A stretch of DNA of 64,000 nt from Megamerina dolium. Its lineage: Eukaryota > Arthropoda > Insecta > Diptera > Megamerinidae. The stretch lies in contig OY978526.1 of the NCBI GenBank assembly GCA_963854835.1, forward strand, positions 88,526,846 to 88,590,845, in the 5' to 3' direction. The translations under genes and the position numbers were made by a program. The notes beneath the pieces were generated by a model. The model was given only the letters and a program-made list of their open reading frames with translations, was not told the DNA's origin and did no database searches. Below, one piece after another: positions 1-15,300 of this stretch; position 1 is the first letter of the stretch, and every line of letters begins with the position of its first letter.

Positions 1-100
1 TCATGTGCGAGCAATAATCATATTCATTATTGTTTAAAAATATCGATCATTGCAATGGATATTATTTTGATATTTGCTTATTATTGTGGTAAGGCTTCAT

Positions 101-303
101 TCATTTGTTCAAAATCGTCTCTTCTTGTTCTTGCTCTTGAATTATTTGAGTTTTCTGTTGTTTGCATGTTGAGGATAAAATTTGATGGAGTCTTGTTTGA
201 TATTTCCAAAATACTAAATCAGATGCAAGTTGTTTTTTGGACACTTCTTGAGTTTTAGTGATTTTTGTTGCACCAATTGTAAGAATTTTGTAATTCAATT
301 GGT
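101..303 (-). CDS. Ino80: Ino80 probable last coding exon 14
   Basis: A long pyrimidine tract (about 304-335 on the minus strand) ends in a strong acceptor tttttttag|ACC at 304/303. The open frame that follows is the phase exon 13 needs (A|AC = Asn). It encodes a polar, Gln/Lys-rich tail ([15 protein letters not shown] to [12 protein letters not shown]) and stops at TGA 101-103. Joining it gives 1588 residues. No exact AATAAA lies between the stop and the window edge, so the poly(A) site may be outside. The support is splice quality and phase, not homology. Confidence 0.6.
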
Positions 304-3300
304 CTAAAAAAACGAACAAAACAAAAAAAAAAGAAGAAATGAATCAAATACTTTTATCGTATATTTTTGTTGTTGATATTAATTTAATACGAGTACATTT
401 GCATTTTCTAATTAATATACTATCGTTATAGCATTTTCCATTTTCATTTCACTAAATACATTTTTCAAATACATTAAATTTCATTACTTGATATTTATTG
501 TCGTCGTTGTTGTTGGCAATGAACAAAAATCGTGCTGTGCATTCAAATTAATTATAAAAACGTGTCTTATTTTCAATTTTCTTCCTCATTGCATTATTGG
601 TAGTAAATATGTTTTTATTAATCATATGCCAATACATTATAATTTAATGTTTCTCTCATATTATGAATATTTATATTTAATTTTTACTATATAAATCATA
701 TTATTTGTATTGTAATGTTTATGTTTAAATTTATTTATTCCTTTTTCAAATATTTGTAATTTTAATTTAATTTAACAACATTTGTAAGTGATCATATACG
801 ACTACTATACCTAGTCAAGTCATAAATATTGATACACAACTAAACGCATTCATTACGAATGCAATATCGTGCGCATTTATTTCATCTTGACTGCGATTTG
901 ACAGTTGACATTTATGCTTCATTTCCGCATAAAAAGTTTTTGGCATCATCAATGTTTACTATCATGGAATGGGGCAACATGGGAAAAGGCGATATCTGTC
1001 GGACGTTGCGACCGCTTGGAATCACTCGCAATTTTGTGTATCGCGCTGTGAAGTTATTTATGGATACTGGTGGAGTACGAAACCGTTTTAAATCTGTCCA
1101 TCCGCGCACTGTACGAACTCCGAAAGCGATCAAAGCCGTGAAGAAACGATTCGACCGAAAACCGCTGCGAAAGCAGAAAATCTTGTCGCAGGAAATGCAA
1201 ATTTCGCAAAAAATACATGTTTATGAAGACTTGGGACTCAGCACGTACAAGCGACACACTGAACACCTGCTCACGGCCGCATTGGAGGGAAAACACAAGC
1301 GAAAATCGAAAGCGTTACGCAGCGGGTACGCGCAGAGGCAAATTCTGTTTATTGACGAGAAAATCTTCACCGTAAAAGAATCGTTTAATAAACAGAACGA
1401 TCATCTGTATGCTCGGTCATCCAGAGAAGCATCCCAACTCATCCCGAGGATCCAAAGAGGCCTCTGCTCCAGCTCACAAGTCAAAAACGACTCAACTGTG
1501 GCTAAAAAACAACATTCCGGACTTCATATCAACGGATGATTTGCCAGCTGGTAGTCCAGATCTCAACTCATTGGATTACAAGTTGTGGTCCGTATTAGAG
1601 GGCATGGCTTGCTCTACTCGACACCCAAATATTGAGTCGTTGAAGCGAGCCCTTGTCTGTGAAGTGGTAAATTTCTCCATACATGAAATGCGTCTCGCGA
1701 TCGATGAGTGGTCAGATCGTCTCCAGTCGTGCTGGAAGGCAAATGGAAGTCATTTCGAATAAGTTGTTCTAAGATTTGTAGCCATTGAATAACCCAATAA
1801 TAAGAAACAAAAAAAAAAACAGTTTTGAAAAATATTAATTCGTTTTCATATAGCGTCGATTTTTCCTTGTACCAACATTTATGACTTGACTAGGCAAATT
1901 ACGATAGGTATACATAATTAATACAAGATTTTTTTTACTATAAAAAAAAATTTTTTTTTTTTATTTGTATAATATTTTGGTAGTTTATTGTGGCAATAGC
2001 AAATTACAAAATAAAAAAGAAAATATTCGAAATAGCCGTCATTTAACTTGATACAGCGCCGAAGTCTGTAAGGCCACTCATCGATCGCTTTACAGACGGT
2101 ATCGATGGGAAAATTGTCCATACCTTCTATCAACGTCTGCTTCAAGTACTTATAAACTTGGGTACATAATTTTTCAATCAGTGTTGATTTATGTTGACTT
2201 TATGAGCGGTCCCAGAGTCTTTTTGGAATATCCATCGTTTCTTTGAAGAACATAGTTCGGCTCAAGGGCTTCACTACATTCCTTACAATGACGCCGTCAT
2301 AGGATACACCCATCCAAAACCATCACTAGGTGGGATGATTACCTTACTCAATCCTTGGCATCATTTCACTGGCTTCTTTATATACACCCTGTTTTCAGAG
2401 TTCTTAATTCAATCCCTATACAAAGTCGTCAGTATTTCATCTATGACAATTATCACTGACACGTAGCTTGAAGGGAGAAATATGTATGTCAATTTTGCAA
2501 GAAATTGTAGCCGTAATATAAATCTGATTTGCAATTTTAAATATTTATACCCAAAACTTCCGCTAAACATGGTCATGGCCTAGTTTTTATATAGCATTGA
2601 GTCTGCAGGGTATAAATCGGTCGGCACGGCTGACTGTAAGGTCATTTTTGTTGCATTTGAATTCAATTAAATTCTACACCTTAAATAAAAAACACATTAA
2701 AAATATATATTATAACGGTATTTGGCTGAGCGTCACCTAAAACCCTCGCACTGATACTTAATAGCTCGATCAATGACTTCGGAGTGGGAACACAAAAATA
2801 TTACCTTTGAAAACGACTTTTTAATGGTTCACATATATTGTACTGAATAAATATGTATTACAATTAAACATTTACCAAGAATAGAATGGATGAAATTTGC
2901 AATTTTCAACAAGAGCAAAAACTTATTTAAAATTTCATCAAAATACCTTCAATAAAAGATGTAAGAACAATACTGGCAATAGTTGAAACTTAAGCAAGAA
3001 AACCCAAAAAACATTTAAACAAAATGACCATTTGTTAGTTTTATAATTATGACAAGAAACCATACTAATTGAAATGCATTTAATAAACTAGACATTTTTC
3101 TGTTTTTTTTTTATTTAAAAAATAGTTAACTTTAACGCACCCATATTATACGCATACGAATACCAACAACAAAATATATATTTGATATAAACATGTCAAA
3201 ATTAACAAAGATCCTTGTTTGTTAAACAGCTGAACTTAGTGGCATTATTGTGTTAATATACAATCAATTTTGGTATAAATTACATAAATTAACTAAGTAC

Positions 3301-6300
3301 GCACTCTGTTTTAGAATGACAACAACGAGAATTCTGTAAAAAATAACACTTGTTAAACATTATTTAATTGAAATATGAAGCAAAAACAATAAGAATCATA
3401 TTTTATATGTTTGGCATTAGAAAAAAGTAACAAATAAGAATTAAATTTAATTTGTTGTTAGCCATGAGATGCCACAAACTCGCATGTATGGTCTAGGGCT
3501 GTTAGTCGTATTGAATGTTATTCCGAATATCCCGGCATTAGCTGCAGTAGATATCGGTATTGGCATTGTGATTTCCAATTTGCCGTCAAGCATATACATA
3601 ATTTATAAGAAAAACACAACAACAACAAAAATAAATAAATAAAAATTATAAATTAATTTTCTAATTAGCTTTATAACAGGCATTCACAGTTTTTTGTGCA
3701 AGAAAAAAAAAATACTTTGTATAATTCTTTGAAAAATAGTCATTCAATTAAAATATTATACATATGTAGCAAGCGATTGTAATACTCGTATATTGATCTA
3801 TGCTTCTAATTTAGTATGACTGAAATAAATTATGTATTTAAAAAAAAAAAAAAATCCCTATTCTGAAACTTTCGTCAAAAACTGATGGAAAGTAGTTTGC
3901 TTTTAAGTTTTATATTTTCCCTAATCTTTCATTAATTTTGTTTTACTTATTAATGTTTAATCCAGCTTTGGAGCAAGAATTGCACATGTGATATCAAATT
4001 TATAAACATGTGATATCAAATTTATAACCATGTTATAGAATTTAGTAAAAATCTTCAGAATTCGTATATTGAACGGAACGTGTGATAAGGGTGCTCAGAA
4101 CGGTTTAGCTAACATACAGTTTTCTATTGAGTTGAAACATTTTGAAACTGAATCTATTTTTTTTTCGATATTTTCTTAAGAAAATTTCTAGATTAATACG
4201 GGGTTTGCGAGAGCTCCAGAAATATGCCTACTTAATACGTACATTATTATTGTTTATCAACAAATAGTAATAAATGAACGCAAAAGTTCACACACAGAAA
4301 TAGCAAAACAACAACAATGAAAAGAAAAACAATTTCTGAACAAGTGCAATAGGCTGCATTGCATTTAATAAAAGAGAGGCACATTTGAGATGAAAAAAAA
4401 AACAAAAATTGTATAAATATTAACAATTGAGATGCAGCGCATAAATTTACACCTTATTGGCCCCCATTGCGTTACTTATTGCACAAAATTATAGTAACAA
4501 ATATAAGTGGTTTTAACTTAAATTGGTCAATTGTACACGTTTATTAATTTTTGCCAATATTGTAGTACAAGTATATATTTTCAATAGACAATACAAATAA
4601 ACGTTAGTAGAAATATGTGTTTTTTTTTTTTCTAAATAAGTTGTAATCTCTAGGGATGCCAATGACTATGCCAATTATTCGTATATTATATATTAATTGC
4701 AATTTTGAAGGTACATTTTATCAAATGAAAACAAATAAAATGAAACAGTTGACACGAGTAATTTTATTTTAAAATGAACTTTTACGGTAATTAAAATATA
4801 GGTCTTAATAAAAAAAATACATATAAAAGACGTACCTAGTCAAAAACTTATTTTTCTTTTTCTTATTGGGTTATTCGATGGCTACAAGTCTTAGAACAAC
4901 TTTTTCGAAATGACTTTCATTTGCTTTCCAGCACAACTTGAGACCATCTGGCCACTCATAGATCGCGAGACACACTTCATGCATGAGGAAATTATTCACT
5001 GCACGGACAAGGGCTCGCTTCAACGACTCAATATTTGGGTGTCGAGTAGAGTAAGCCAACGGGCTGAGGTCTGGACTATCAGTTGGCAAATCATCCGTTG
5101 ATATGAAGTCCGGAATGTTGTTTTTTAGCCACAGTTGTGTCGTTTTTGCCTAGTGAGCTGTAGCAGAGTCTTGATGGAAAGTCCACGACTTTTTGGCGAA
5201 GACGGTCGATTGATATACTTTGGCCGATGTTTTGACTCCTTTCTTGCAAAAATTGAGTTTGGTAACGCTATCGTTGCTCACTACCCACTTTACCATTAGA
5301 GACGCGGGATGATGGCCTCTTTGGATCCTCGAGATGGGTTGGGATGCTTCTGTGGATGACCCCGCATACACACGATCGTTCTATTTAATGAACGATTCTT
5401 CTACGGTGAAGATTTTTTTGTCAGTAAACAGAATTTGTGTGAAAGCGTACCGGCTGTGAAACGCTTTTGGTTTTCGCTTGCATTTTCCCTCCAAAGCGGC
5501 CGTAAGCAGGTGTCCAGTGTGTCGCTTGTACGAGCTGAGTCCCATATCTTCATGGACATTTCTTTTTTGCGAAATTTGCATTTCCCCCGACAAGATTTTC
5601 TGTTTTCTCAGCAGTTTTCTGTCGATTCGTTTCATCACGGCTTTAATCGCTTTCGGAGTTCTCACAATGCACGGACACCCGGATCTTTGACAATCTCGTA
5701 CTCCACCAGTATCCTCAAACAACTTCACAGCAAGATACACAAAATTGCGAGTGATTCCAAGCGATCGCAACGTCCGAAAGATATCAGCTTTTCCCATGTT
5801 GCATTTTAGTAGGCCAACTACAACAATACGATTTTCGATGTCGTCCCATTCCATGTTTGTGAACAATTGAAGCATAAATGTCAGCTGTCAAAACTGAAAT
5901 GGATGCGCCCAATATTGCATTTGTAATGAATGCGTTTAGTTGTGTATTAATATTTTTGACTTGACTAGGTACAGTCGTCATAAGTCGGTGTCAGAGTAAA
6001 TAAATAAACAGCTTTATAAACCTTAATCATTCATTTGTTATTAATTTGCCCATTGGGAAGGTAAAAACTATTTTCATTGAAAACGATGCAGAAATTCTAT
6101 CATTTTATAAACATTTATGCTTTCATATTGGAACAAGAACGCAGATGATTTGTTCTATTTCTCACTTAGCAATGCAATGTTATTTAGAACACTTAATATA
6201 ATTAATATTTAGTTTAATATAATAATAATACAGAAAATTTTCTGAAATACAATAAACTTTATTTGAAATGAATGAAATATCGAGCTGTTATATTTACTAT

Positions 6301-9300
6301 TAATGTTTCTTTTATGACATTTTACATAGGTCATAGTATTGCACGAATGGCCAAAATGCATAAATATCTATAAAGTTTAATATTTTTAATGCAAACGTTG
6401 GTTGAACATGATAGTTATGTTGAGTAGAAACGGATTTGGATATAGTCATGAAAACTAAATTGATTATTTCGTCTTAAATTATTGTTCATTGATATTCAGT
6501 ACATATTTATTTACGATATAGATGTTCAAATGTGTTACAATTTATTTAACAAAAAAAAAAAAAAACTAGCTTCGCATCAAAAATATCAACTTTGTTTATT
6601 CACTGATTTTCTTCACATTTTAAGAAATTTTCCAAATACAAACAGCCCCATTGTCATTAGACAATAAATCATATTTTATAGCCGATTTTCTACTTGGACA
6701 CAATTTTTTGTTATTTGCCTGTATGAAAATCTTTCCATATTATTACCATTATTTCTTCTTCTTCTTCTTCTTCTTCTTAATTTAACGTGTCAATATTAAA
6801 ATGTGAAATGTATGTACTTATGCTTCTGAGAAAAAAACCAAAAATGGGTAAAAAATAACAACAACATGTTCATGCGATTCAAGTGCATAAAATTGTACAT
6901 TTTTTATATGTTTTCCTCATTTTTATGCAGATTTTTTTTTCTATACATTTTTTTAACGGCAATCACTTAAAATATCTTTCTTTTACTATTTAATATTTAC
7001 TATTATATTTTTTGTTTTGTATTTTATTTTGTAAAATACTAAACAAATTTGTCACACAATACAAGAAGGGAATAGTGAAGTGAAATGTGCATGTTGCACG
7101 ATATGTAGTGTTGTTGCGAGCAACAATAACACAAGTGAACAACGTTCGTTGACTTATGTATTTATTTATTTTTGGTATATATTTATCGAGAAAAAAAAAA
7201 AATACAAAAACCAGCAACAACACTTCACTAAAATGAACAAGAACTAAAGTAACAGCCGTAGAAAGCGAATAGCGAATTATTGTATACTAGATAGATTCTT
7301 GTCAATTCTATGCTTGATGGGAAATGTTTTCACTTTGCATTTCTTACTTCACGTTACAATCTTTGGTAATGCAATAAACATAAATAATTTTGGGCAAAAG
7401 TTATGCAATGAATTTTTGTTGTTGTTATTGTTTTCTACTTTATTTATGACTTGCATGAACATTTGAAGGAATGTACAATGAGTATGTCAAAGGGTTAATT
7501 TTCTTTAGTGTGAATGGAAAATTGAAATTAATTTGATATATCATAAAAGATTAACCACCATACTAATATTTAAATCGGAGATTTGAAATCGGAAAACAAA
7601 TCAAATGTGATTTTCATATGCAATGTTGAATTAAATGTTCATGCAAACCGTATTCAATTAGCTATTTTCATAACATATTCTCATAACATTTTTATAATAT
7701 TTTTATTACATATTTATTTTTATGGATCTTTTATAATAGCAACTAGAATATCAATTGAAGAGTTGAATGTAATTAACTGTAATTAGTATGAAACTTAAAA
7801 GGCAGCCAATATTGGCCTACTTTTATTTTTATTCGTTTCTTATTTTGAGAAAAAAACGTGGAAACTGAGCCAAGTTTGACAATTTATATGATGGCTGGAA
7901 GGTTAAATTAAAAAAAAAAATGGAACAGTTTACAGGCACCTGGTTCAATTGAGCATGGTTCCAAAGCCGGAGTAGTGGGTTCCGTCGCAAACCTTCAGCT
8001 GTGTTCGTAGCTTGAACATGAGAGTTTTTGAAACGTCTTGTTACTGGGGACGAGAAATGGGTTTTTTACAATAAGACAGATCTTAGGCAAGCTGAACGAG
8101 CTGGGATGGGAGCTAATTCCGCATCCGCCATACTCTCCGGATATTGCACCTTGCGATTATCACCTTTTCCGCGGACTTCAGTCCCATTTAAGTAATAAGA
8201 ACTACACCTCAACAGAAGCTATAAAGGACAAACAATTTTTTTTGAGCAGGGAATTAAAAATTTGCCTAAACCTATTATTGATTAATAAATATTGAAAATT
8301 CTTTTTTATTTATTTGAAAACCACCTAAGAAAACCACACAAACTTATGGACTGACCTGATATTGAATATAAATACTCTTGAAACAGTATTTTGTAAATAC
8401 ATACTTCGAAATTGCCGAATTGCCAATTTGAAAAAATCAATTGTTGGTCATCTCTGCATGAGTCGCAAGTTTGAATATCGCCAATTTAGTAGAAAAAAGA
8501 TTTATTCTTTCAAACAGTGCTGTCAGCAAGCAAAATGGCAATTTAACGTAACGAGTTGCCATGAAAACAAGTTTTGAAAAAATTATGTAAAAAAAGATCA
8601 GGAAGAATGATATAAATTCTCCCTCAACGTTGTTCTTCTTGAAGAAATGTTATTTTTGGGTATAATTTGTCAAATGGTCACATGTGAAAATCGTCAAAAT
8701 TATTGAAAAATAATAGTAATTATTAAGAACGCAATATGCCTGAATAAATTATCGAAATTTTTCACAATAAAACTAACTATGCGACAATTTGAAGATCATG
8801 GAATTCGACCTAGAAATGATGGAAGTTAATTGCAATTTTATCACCTAAAGTTGCAATATAATCGTGTAAAATTTATTTGATCTTTTGCTTAAGTAAATAG
8901 AATTATATTTGCAACAAAAATTAAAGAAAAATTATAAAACAGTCAAAAAGAGAATCCCAATCAGTATCAGTAACAGGAATGACGTTATCAATAAAATGAC
9001 ATAATTTGTTACTACTATGTTGTACATATCTTACATATGACAATACAAATGGAAAAATTAAACAAAACAACAACAACAACTAAAGCAACCAAATTATTTA
9101 GTTATGCAGCAGCAGTCGATGTAGCTCTTACATATACACTTGTTGCTATAGATATTGCTGCTGCTCATAATAATGATGATAATCATGATGATGATGATGG
9201 CTATTATAATGATAATGATAATGATTACAATAATAGCATTGTTGCACTACATATTCGTACATATCTGTTGGTAGTTGTTGCCTGTTATATTGTTGCATGT

Positions 9301-12300
9301 TAATTGTCAGACAAATTTTTCAATACATTCTTGTTGCCCCTCTTTTATGCTGTAGTTGATGTTCACATTAATTTATACAATTTGGTTTCGTACATATATA
9401 TATTTACATACTACATACTATCAAAAATCGACATGCATACATTTTAATCTCGTATCAAGTGTTGCACATCCCACGTTGTAGTACAACATGTGCAGCAGTA
9501 AAAATTCAAATTGCACCACCGCCATCAAACAACAAGAACACCAACAACACCATATACATAAGTAGATTCAGAAGAATAGCAAACAATCGCAACTTTTGCG
9601 TATTTATGGCAAGTGTACATATGTATTAGTATATTGGTTTTAATTCAAACACAATTGAGTAATCAATTCACCAATACGACGAATTGTAAATCAATAGAGC
9701 AATAGAGCATTAAGGTGACCATTTTTGTAGCAAAATGTTCCTTTAATCTCAAACAATTGAACGAATAAAAATAATTGCATTTATTATGCAATTTAATTGC
9801 ATTTTTTATATGAGACAAGAAAAAAGCGATTTTTTCCTGTCCGTCTTATCTATGTTTTGAGTTTTGAGTTGATTGGACAAATCCATTTAACGAATAAACA
9901 CTGTATTTGTAATTGAGAAAAGTCAAATATCAAAAAATTGCAAAATTGCAATTGAGTATTATTTATTGATCGTCTAACAAAAAGTAAAAAAGTTCACCGA
10001 CCAAAACGTCAATTAAAAAAAAAAAATAGATGGCACTTAGAAGTCACGCAGGGCTCTTTGGCCGAGCTTCTATTCTATTACTGTTGTGCGTGTTAAATTT
10101 TAGACAGTATTAGAAGGGACCTACTTATTTTAGCCGGTTCCGAACGGCAGAACTCTTGCGACATCACTTTTTCTGAGCTTTGTCACAGAATTCATTTAAA
10201 AGCTTTGCCATGGCAAATTGTTACTGCGAAAGAATAGCCAATTGCTTGCCAAAGGTACCGCTCGATAGAAAATTGGGACATTTTATAACGGTTGACAAAA
10301 CATAGATCAGTCATTACATCCTGTGTGTAATGACTGATCTATGTTATCGAATAACAAGACAAGCTGTAGTTGCAGATTTTCGACATAACGGCACTATCTT
10401 GCATCAAAAGTGTCATGCTGCTGGCATATGCCGACGATATGATATAATCCGTATCAACTCGCGAGTAGTCAGTACAGAATTCTATGAATTGCAACGAGAG
10501 TCACGTCGAATGGGTCTTACAGTGAAAGACGGTAAAACGAAGTACCTAGCGTCTACAAACAAAGAATCCCGGCCTCTTGGACACCACGTCACTGTTGACA
10601 ATTACACTTTCGAGGTGGTGAAGGACTTCGTCTATCTTGGAACCAGCATCAACAACGCAATGACGCAATGACGTCAGCATGGAGATCATGCGTAGCATAA
10701 CTCTTGCTAACAGGTGTTACTTTGGGCTGAGTAAGCAATTGAGAAGTGGAGCCCTCTCTTGAAGAACGAAAACTACACTCTAAAAGTCTCTCATAAATAA
10801 TGTCCTAACATATGGCGCAGAATCCTGGACGGATGAGAGGATGCTTGGAGTTTTCGAGAGAAAAGTTCTGCACGGGATCTTCTGACCTATTTGCGTTGAT
10901 GGCGAGTACCAAATGAATACAACTATGATCTGTATGAGCTGTACGCTGACATTGACAGATTTGGTGAATCAAAATCCAGAGGCTGCGCTGACTGGGTCAT
11001 GTCGAGCGAATGGAAGAAGACGCTCCAGCGAAGAGGGTATTTAATTCGACACCCACTGGAGGACGAAGAAGAAGAGAAAGACCAAATCTCCGTAGGAAGG
11101 ACCAAGTGTTGGGTAACCTGACGGCGCTTGGAATGTTCAATTGGCGCCAGCAAGCGAAGAACAGAGAAGACTGGCGCCGCATTATATGTTCGGCCTAAAT
11201 CGATCATCGGTTGTTATGGCCACATAAGAAGAAGAAAAGCTGTGGGTCAAAATATGACCAGATATGTTATTAATAGCTGGTCACCTTATAATTTATTTTT
11301 ACCGGCTCTTTAAATATGCTTCGCTTAGTACAATTTCATGATGAACTATTTCGATATAACAGTATGTATCGTACTTATGCATACATACCAATTGTATGTC
11401 ATCGAGAACGGTAACAATACGTAACAGCATTTACAACAGCAACAACAGTCTAACAAACAACCTACAGACCTAATAAAATATACGTTATATGTGTAAAATA
11501 TGTTTATAATTCGATCTAACACATTTTAAATTTTAGAAAGGTTTTCAAATTGGGAATTATGTACATATATATTATATAAGTATATGAATTTATGTAGATC
11601 AAGCTGACATGATCATTTCAATTAAAAAAGAAAAGATTAAATAAAAAATCAAATTGAATAACTTACTTGGTGATTCAGATCCATGCAATGATGCACTCTC
11701 ACAATCGACAATTAATCCCTCATTGTCAGATTCATCATTTTGTAGTACTGTTGTTGCGCCCGGTACAAATGGTTCGTTTAGCGTATTCACTGTAGCAACC
11801 GAAGGACTTGATGTCTCTGAATTACCAGCAACATCAATAGAATCATCCATATCTAAGGCAGATGCTGTTGATGTTTCCAATTTAATACGTTTTGTTGGCG
11901 GTGATGAATTGGCATCTTCCGTATTGTTACTAACGTTTGAATCAGCAATGATGGTGGTGCCACCCATATTCGAAGAAGTATTAGCGGCAGTATTTTGCTA
12001 AAAGAAAAATACAATAATATACAATTTATATAAATCCATTTTTGTTAGTCCATTGTTGTCTTGAAAATGAAAACAAATTGGAAAAATTAAAATTTTTTAT
12101 TACAACCGGATGTTATTATATCATTTCATAAGCAAAAGAACTATATAAAGTGAAACAAAAACAAATAAAATCTTTCAAGGCGACTCATACATATATACAC
12201 ACGCACACACACACACACATACAATTTATGCAACAGACTGCAACCACTTGAAAAGAGGCTACCATCTACTACCATCTACTACCACCACGTTGACCATGTT

Positions 12301-15300
12301 GTTGTTCAAAGAAAACTCATTGAAGCCAATCGAGTTTAGCTTTTTGTCAAGAAATAAATATAAGTAAGAAAAACGCAGAACGTGTCAAAACTTAAGAAAT
12401 TATAACCCAACAGAGTATGCACACAAATAGTAGTGGTTAAATAATAGTAACAAAATGTATCTAGAAATGCTTAGGAAGAGGTGATATTTTTTTTTGTTTG
12501 TTTTAATTTTTCTTTCTGTATAGTGTATTAAATATGAAAAGGGAAACTGGTGTATTTACATCCATATATAGGAGAACACTATTGTTTACACTCCCATCAA
12601 ATACAAAGTTATAAAATTATGTAGGAAATGAATATAAAGCAAAAAAAAAAAAAAAAAAGAAATAAAAATTTCAAAACAATACAAGAAAGCAACTACATAC
12701 TACTGTATACTATTTGAAGAATCTGAAAGACTTGTTATACTCTAAGTACAACCAACTGAAATAAGAAATTGAAATAGTCCACCAAACTGTTGCAGCGCAA
12801 TAGTCACAATGGCAATGACATGAATGATACTTATTATTAAGTGCAACAATATTAATGCTTATAGTTAATAACAAAAAAAAAAAAAAGGAGAATAAAAAAA
12901 GTATAGGTACTTGAAAGTGACATTGAATATGGAGTATGTATATATACGAGTATAATGTAAATATGTAAATAGGTAGATGCAATTGATGAGAATCGAACAA
13001 AATTGAAAGGGTAAAATATTTTCCAAGAATCAGGATTTTTAATCGTTATAACCAGTGAAGAAAAAAAACTAATTAATTAATTTTTATTTATTTTTATTCG
13101 CTGCGACAAGGGCTCGCTTCAACGACTCAATATTTGGGTGTCGAGTAGAGCAAGCCATGCCCTCTAATACGGATCACAACTTGTAATCCAACGGGTTGAG
13201 GTCTGGACTACCAGCTGGTCAATCATCCGTTGATATGAAGTCAGTTGAGTCGTTTTTGCCTTGTGAGCTGAAGCAGAGGTCTCTTTGGGTCCTCGGGATG
13301 AGTTGGGATGCTTCTCTCGATGACCGAGCATACACACTATCGTTTTGTTCATTGAACGATTCTTCTACGGTGAAGATTTTCTCGTCAATAAACAGAATTT
13401 GCCTCTGTATTTTCCCTCCAATAAGGCCGTGAGTAGGTGTTCAGTGTGTCGCTTGTACGCGCTGAGTTCCAAATCTTCATGGACATGGATTATTGCGAAA
13501 TTTGCATTTCCCGCCACAAGATTTTCTGTTTTCTCAGCGGTTTTCGGTCGATTCATTTCTTCAAGACTTTGATCGCTTTCGGAGTTCTCACAATGCGCGG
13601 GCGGCCGTACTCCACCAGTATCCTCAAACAACTTCACAGCACGATTCACAAAATTGCCAACAATTCCAAGCGGTCGCAACGTCCGAAAGTTATCGCCTTT
13701 TCCCATGTTCCATTTTAGTAGGCCAACTACAACAATATGATTTTCGATGTCGCTCCATTCCATGATTGCAAACAATTGGTGAGAAAAACTTTTTACATGG
13801 CAAAGAAGCATAAATGTCAACAGTCAAATCGCAGTCAAGATGAAATGGATGCGCCCAATATTGCAATCGTAATGAATGCGTTTAGTTGTGTACCAATATT
13901 TATGACTTGACTAGGTATATTTGGCATAATTAACACGACGTGGTTAATCAGCTGGTTTTAGTGTTTGTGCCATTTGAATTTTGCACGGAAACATCTCCAA
14001 ATCGCTACGTATTATTATTATGTCAGAGAGTGGTACAAAAGGTGTCTAATTCCTGGGAGTGACAATAGCCCGATGTCGTTGGAGCCTGCTCAATACTGGA
14101 GGCTCTAATATTTTCATCGGAAGATCTTGCTCGTTGTCTAAAACTAAGTAGGTAGGTAGGTAGGTATGGAGTGGCCGCCCTGAAGGGGCACACGTAGGCC
14201 ATCATAGGCCCATTGCGTTACCACAGGATCTCTAACCATAACTCGCGTGTGAGATTCCTCACTTTTGCTGTTGAAAGACTATAGTGAGGCTGTCTGAACT
14301 GTCTGAAACTGCAGACTTTTTGTGTGATCCCAGTCGAGCCGTAGCCAGCTCTGTTGTGCGATGTTGCCCGTGATAGAACGTGTCCAGAGGTCATTTGTCT
14401 TGTCCATCATTCCCCCCTTTATTGTTAGCTTACATGTACTCAATGGAGTGCTCACTGCTTGCAAAATCAGGGGAGAGTTCTAGCGTCTGTCTAAAACTAC
14501 CGGAGCTCAAAAATTTTCCGTATACACCCCGAGCTAAACAACTTCAGCTCGTTCTTTCGGAGTGTACCACTCCATGGTATAAATTTCCTTCGACTGACGG
14601 TTCCAAGGCGGTATGGCATTGGTCGATTTGACCGCGATGTCAAAAGTTTTGCTGAAAAACTTCTAAATTAATTTTGTGAATATCAGCTGAGTATCCATTT
14701 TTAGCAACCACTTTTGTGGAAATGAAAATACATTATTTTGGCTTCATCCGACATTAAAACCAAAGACGATGATATGCTTTTTATCCGATGCTTCTGACGA
14801 AAGTGAGAGCCAAAATAAAAAAAATGTTTCAATTTTTTAAATTCTTTGCATTCAACCCTGCTAAACATGTCGATAATTATTTGCGAGTTAATGTTCATGT
14901 TGAACATTAAGTCGATTGGGCCAACCCTTTTCACAACACGATTTCACCAAGAATTTATTCTCAACGTTTTTCAACTTAGTTTTGTTTGTTTTCTGTTTTT
15001 GCATAAAAACGTAAAAATGCATAAGTTAGAAAGACAAAAAATTAATAATGAAAACTTATGAAAAAGAAATCTAAACTTGAACTCAATTTTTATTTTTTAC
15101 ATGTTTGCTCTATTTTTTGTCGTTTATTCCTATTCTCTTCTTCTTCGTCGCCGTTTGATATAAGTATATGCACATAAAGATTTGTCATTTCCGATGAACG
15201 ATATGTAGTATAACCAAAACAATAACAGTAGCAATATACTTACGTAAATATATATACCTAAGTATATATATCGTACATATGTATCTATAAGCAGAATAAA

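Noticed and set aside
9037..9303. 88-residue plus-strand open frame rich in Asp and Asn
   Set aside because: It comes from a GAT/AAT simple repeat in an intron; no domain and no splice context.
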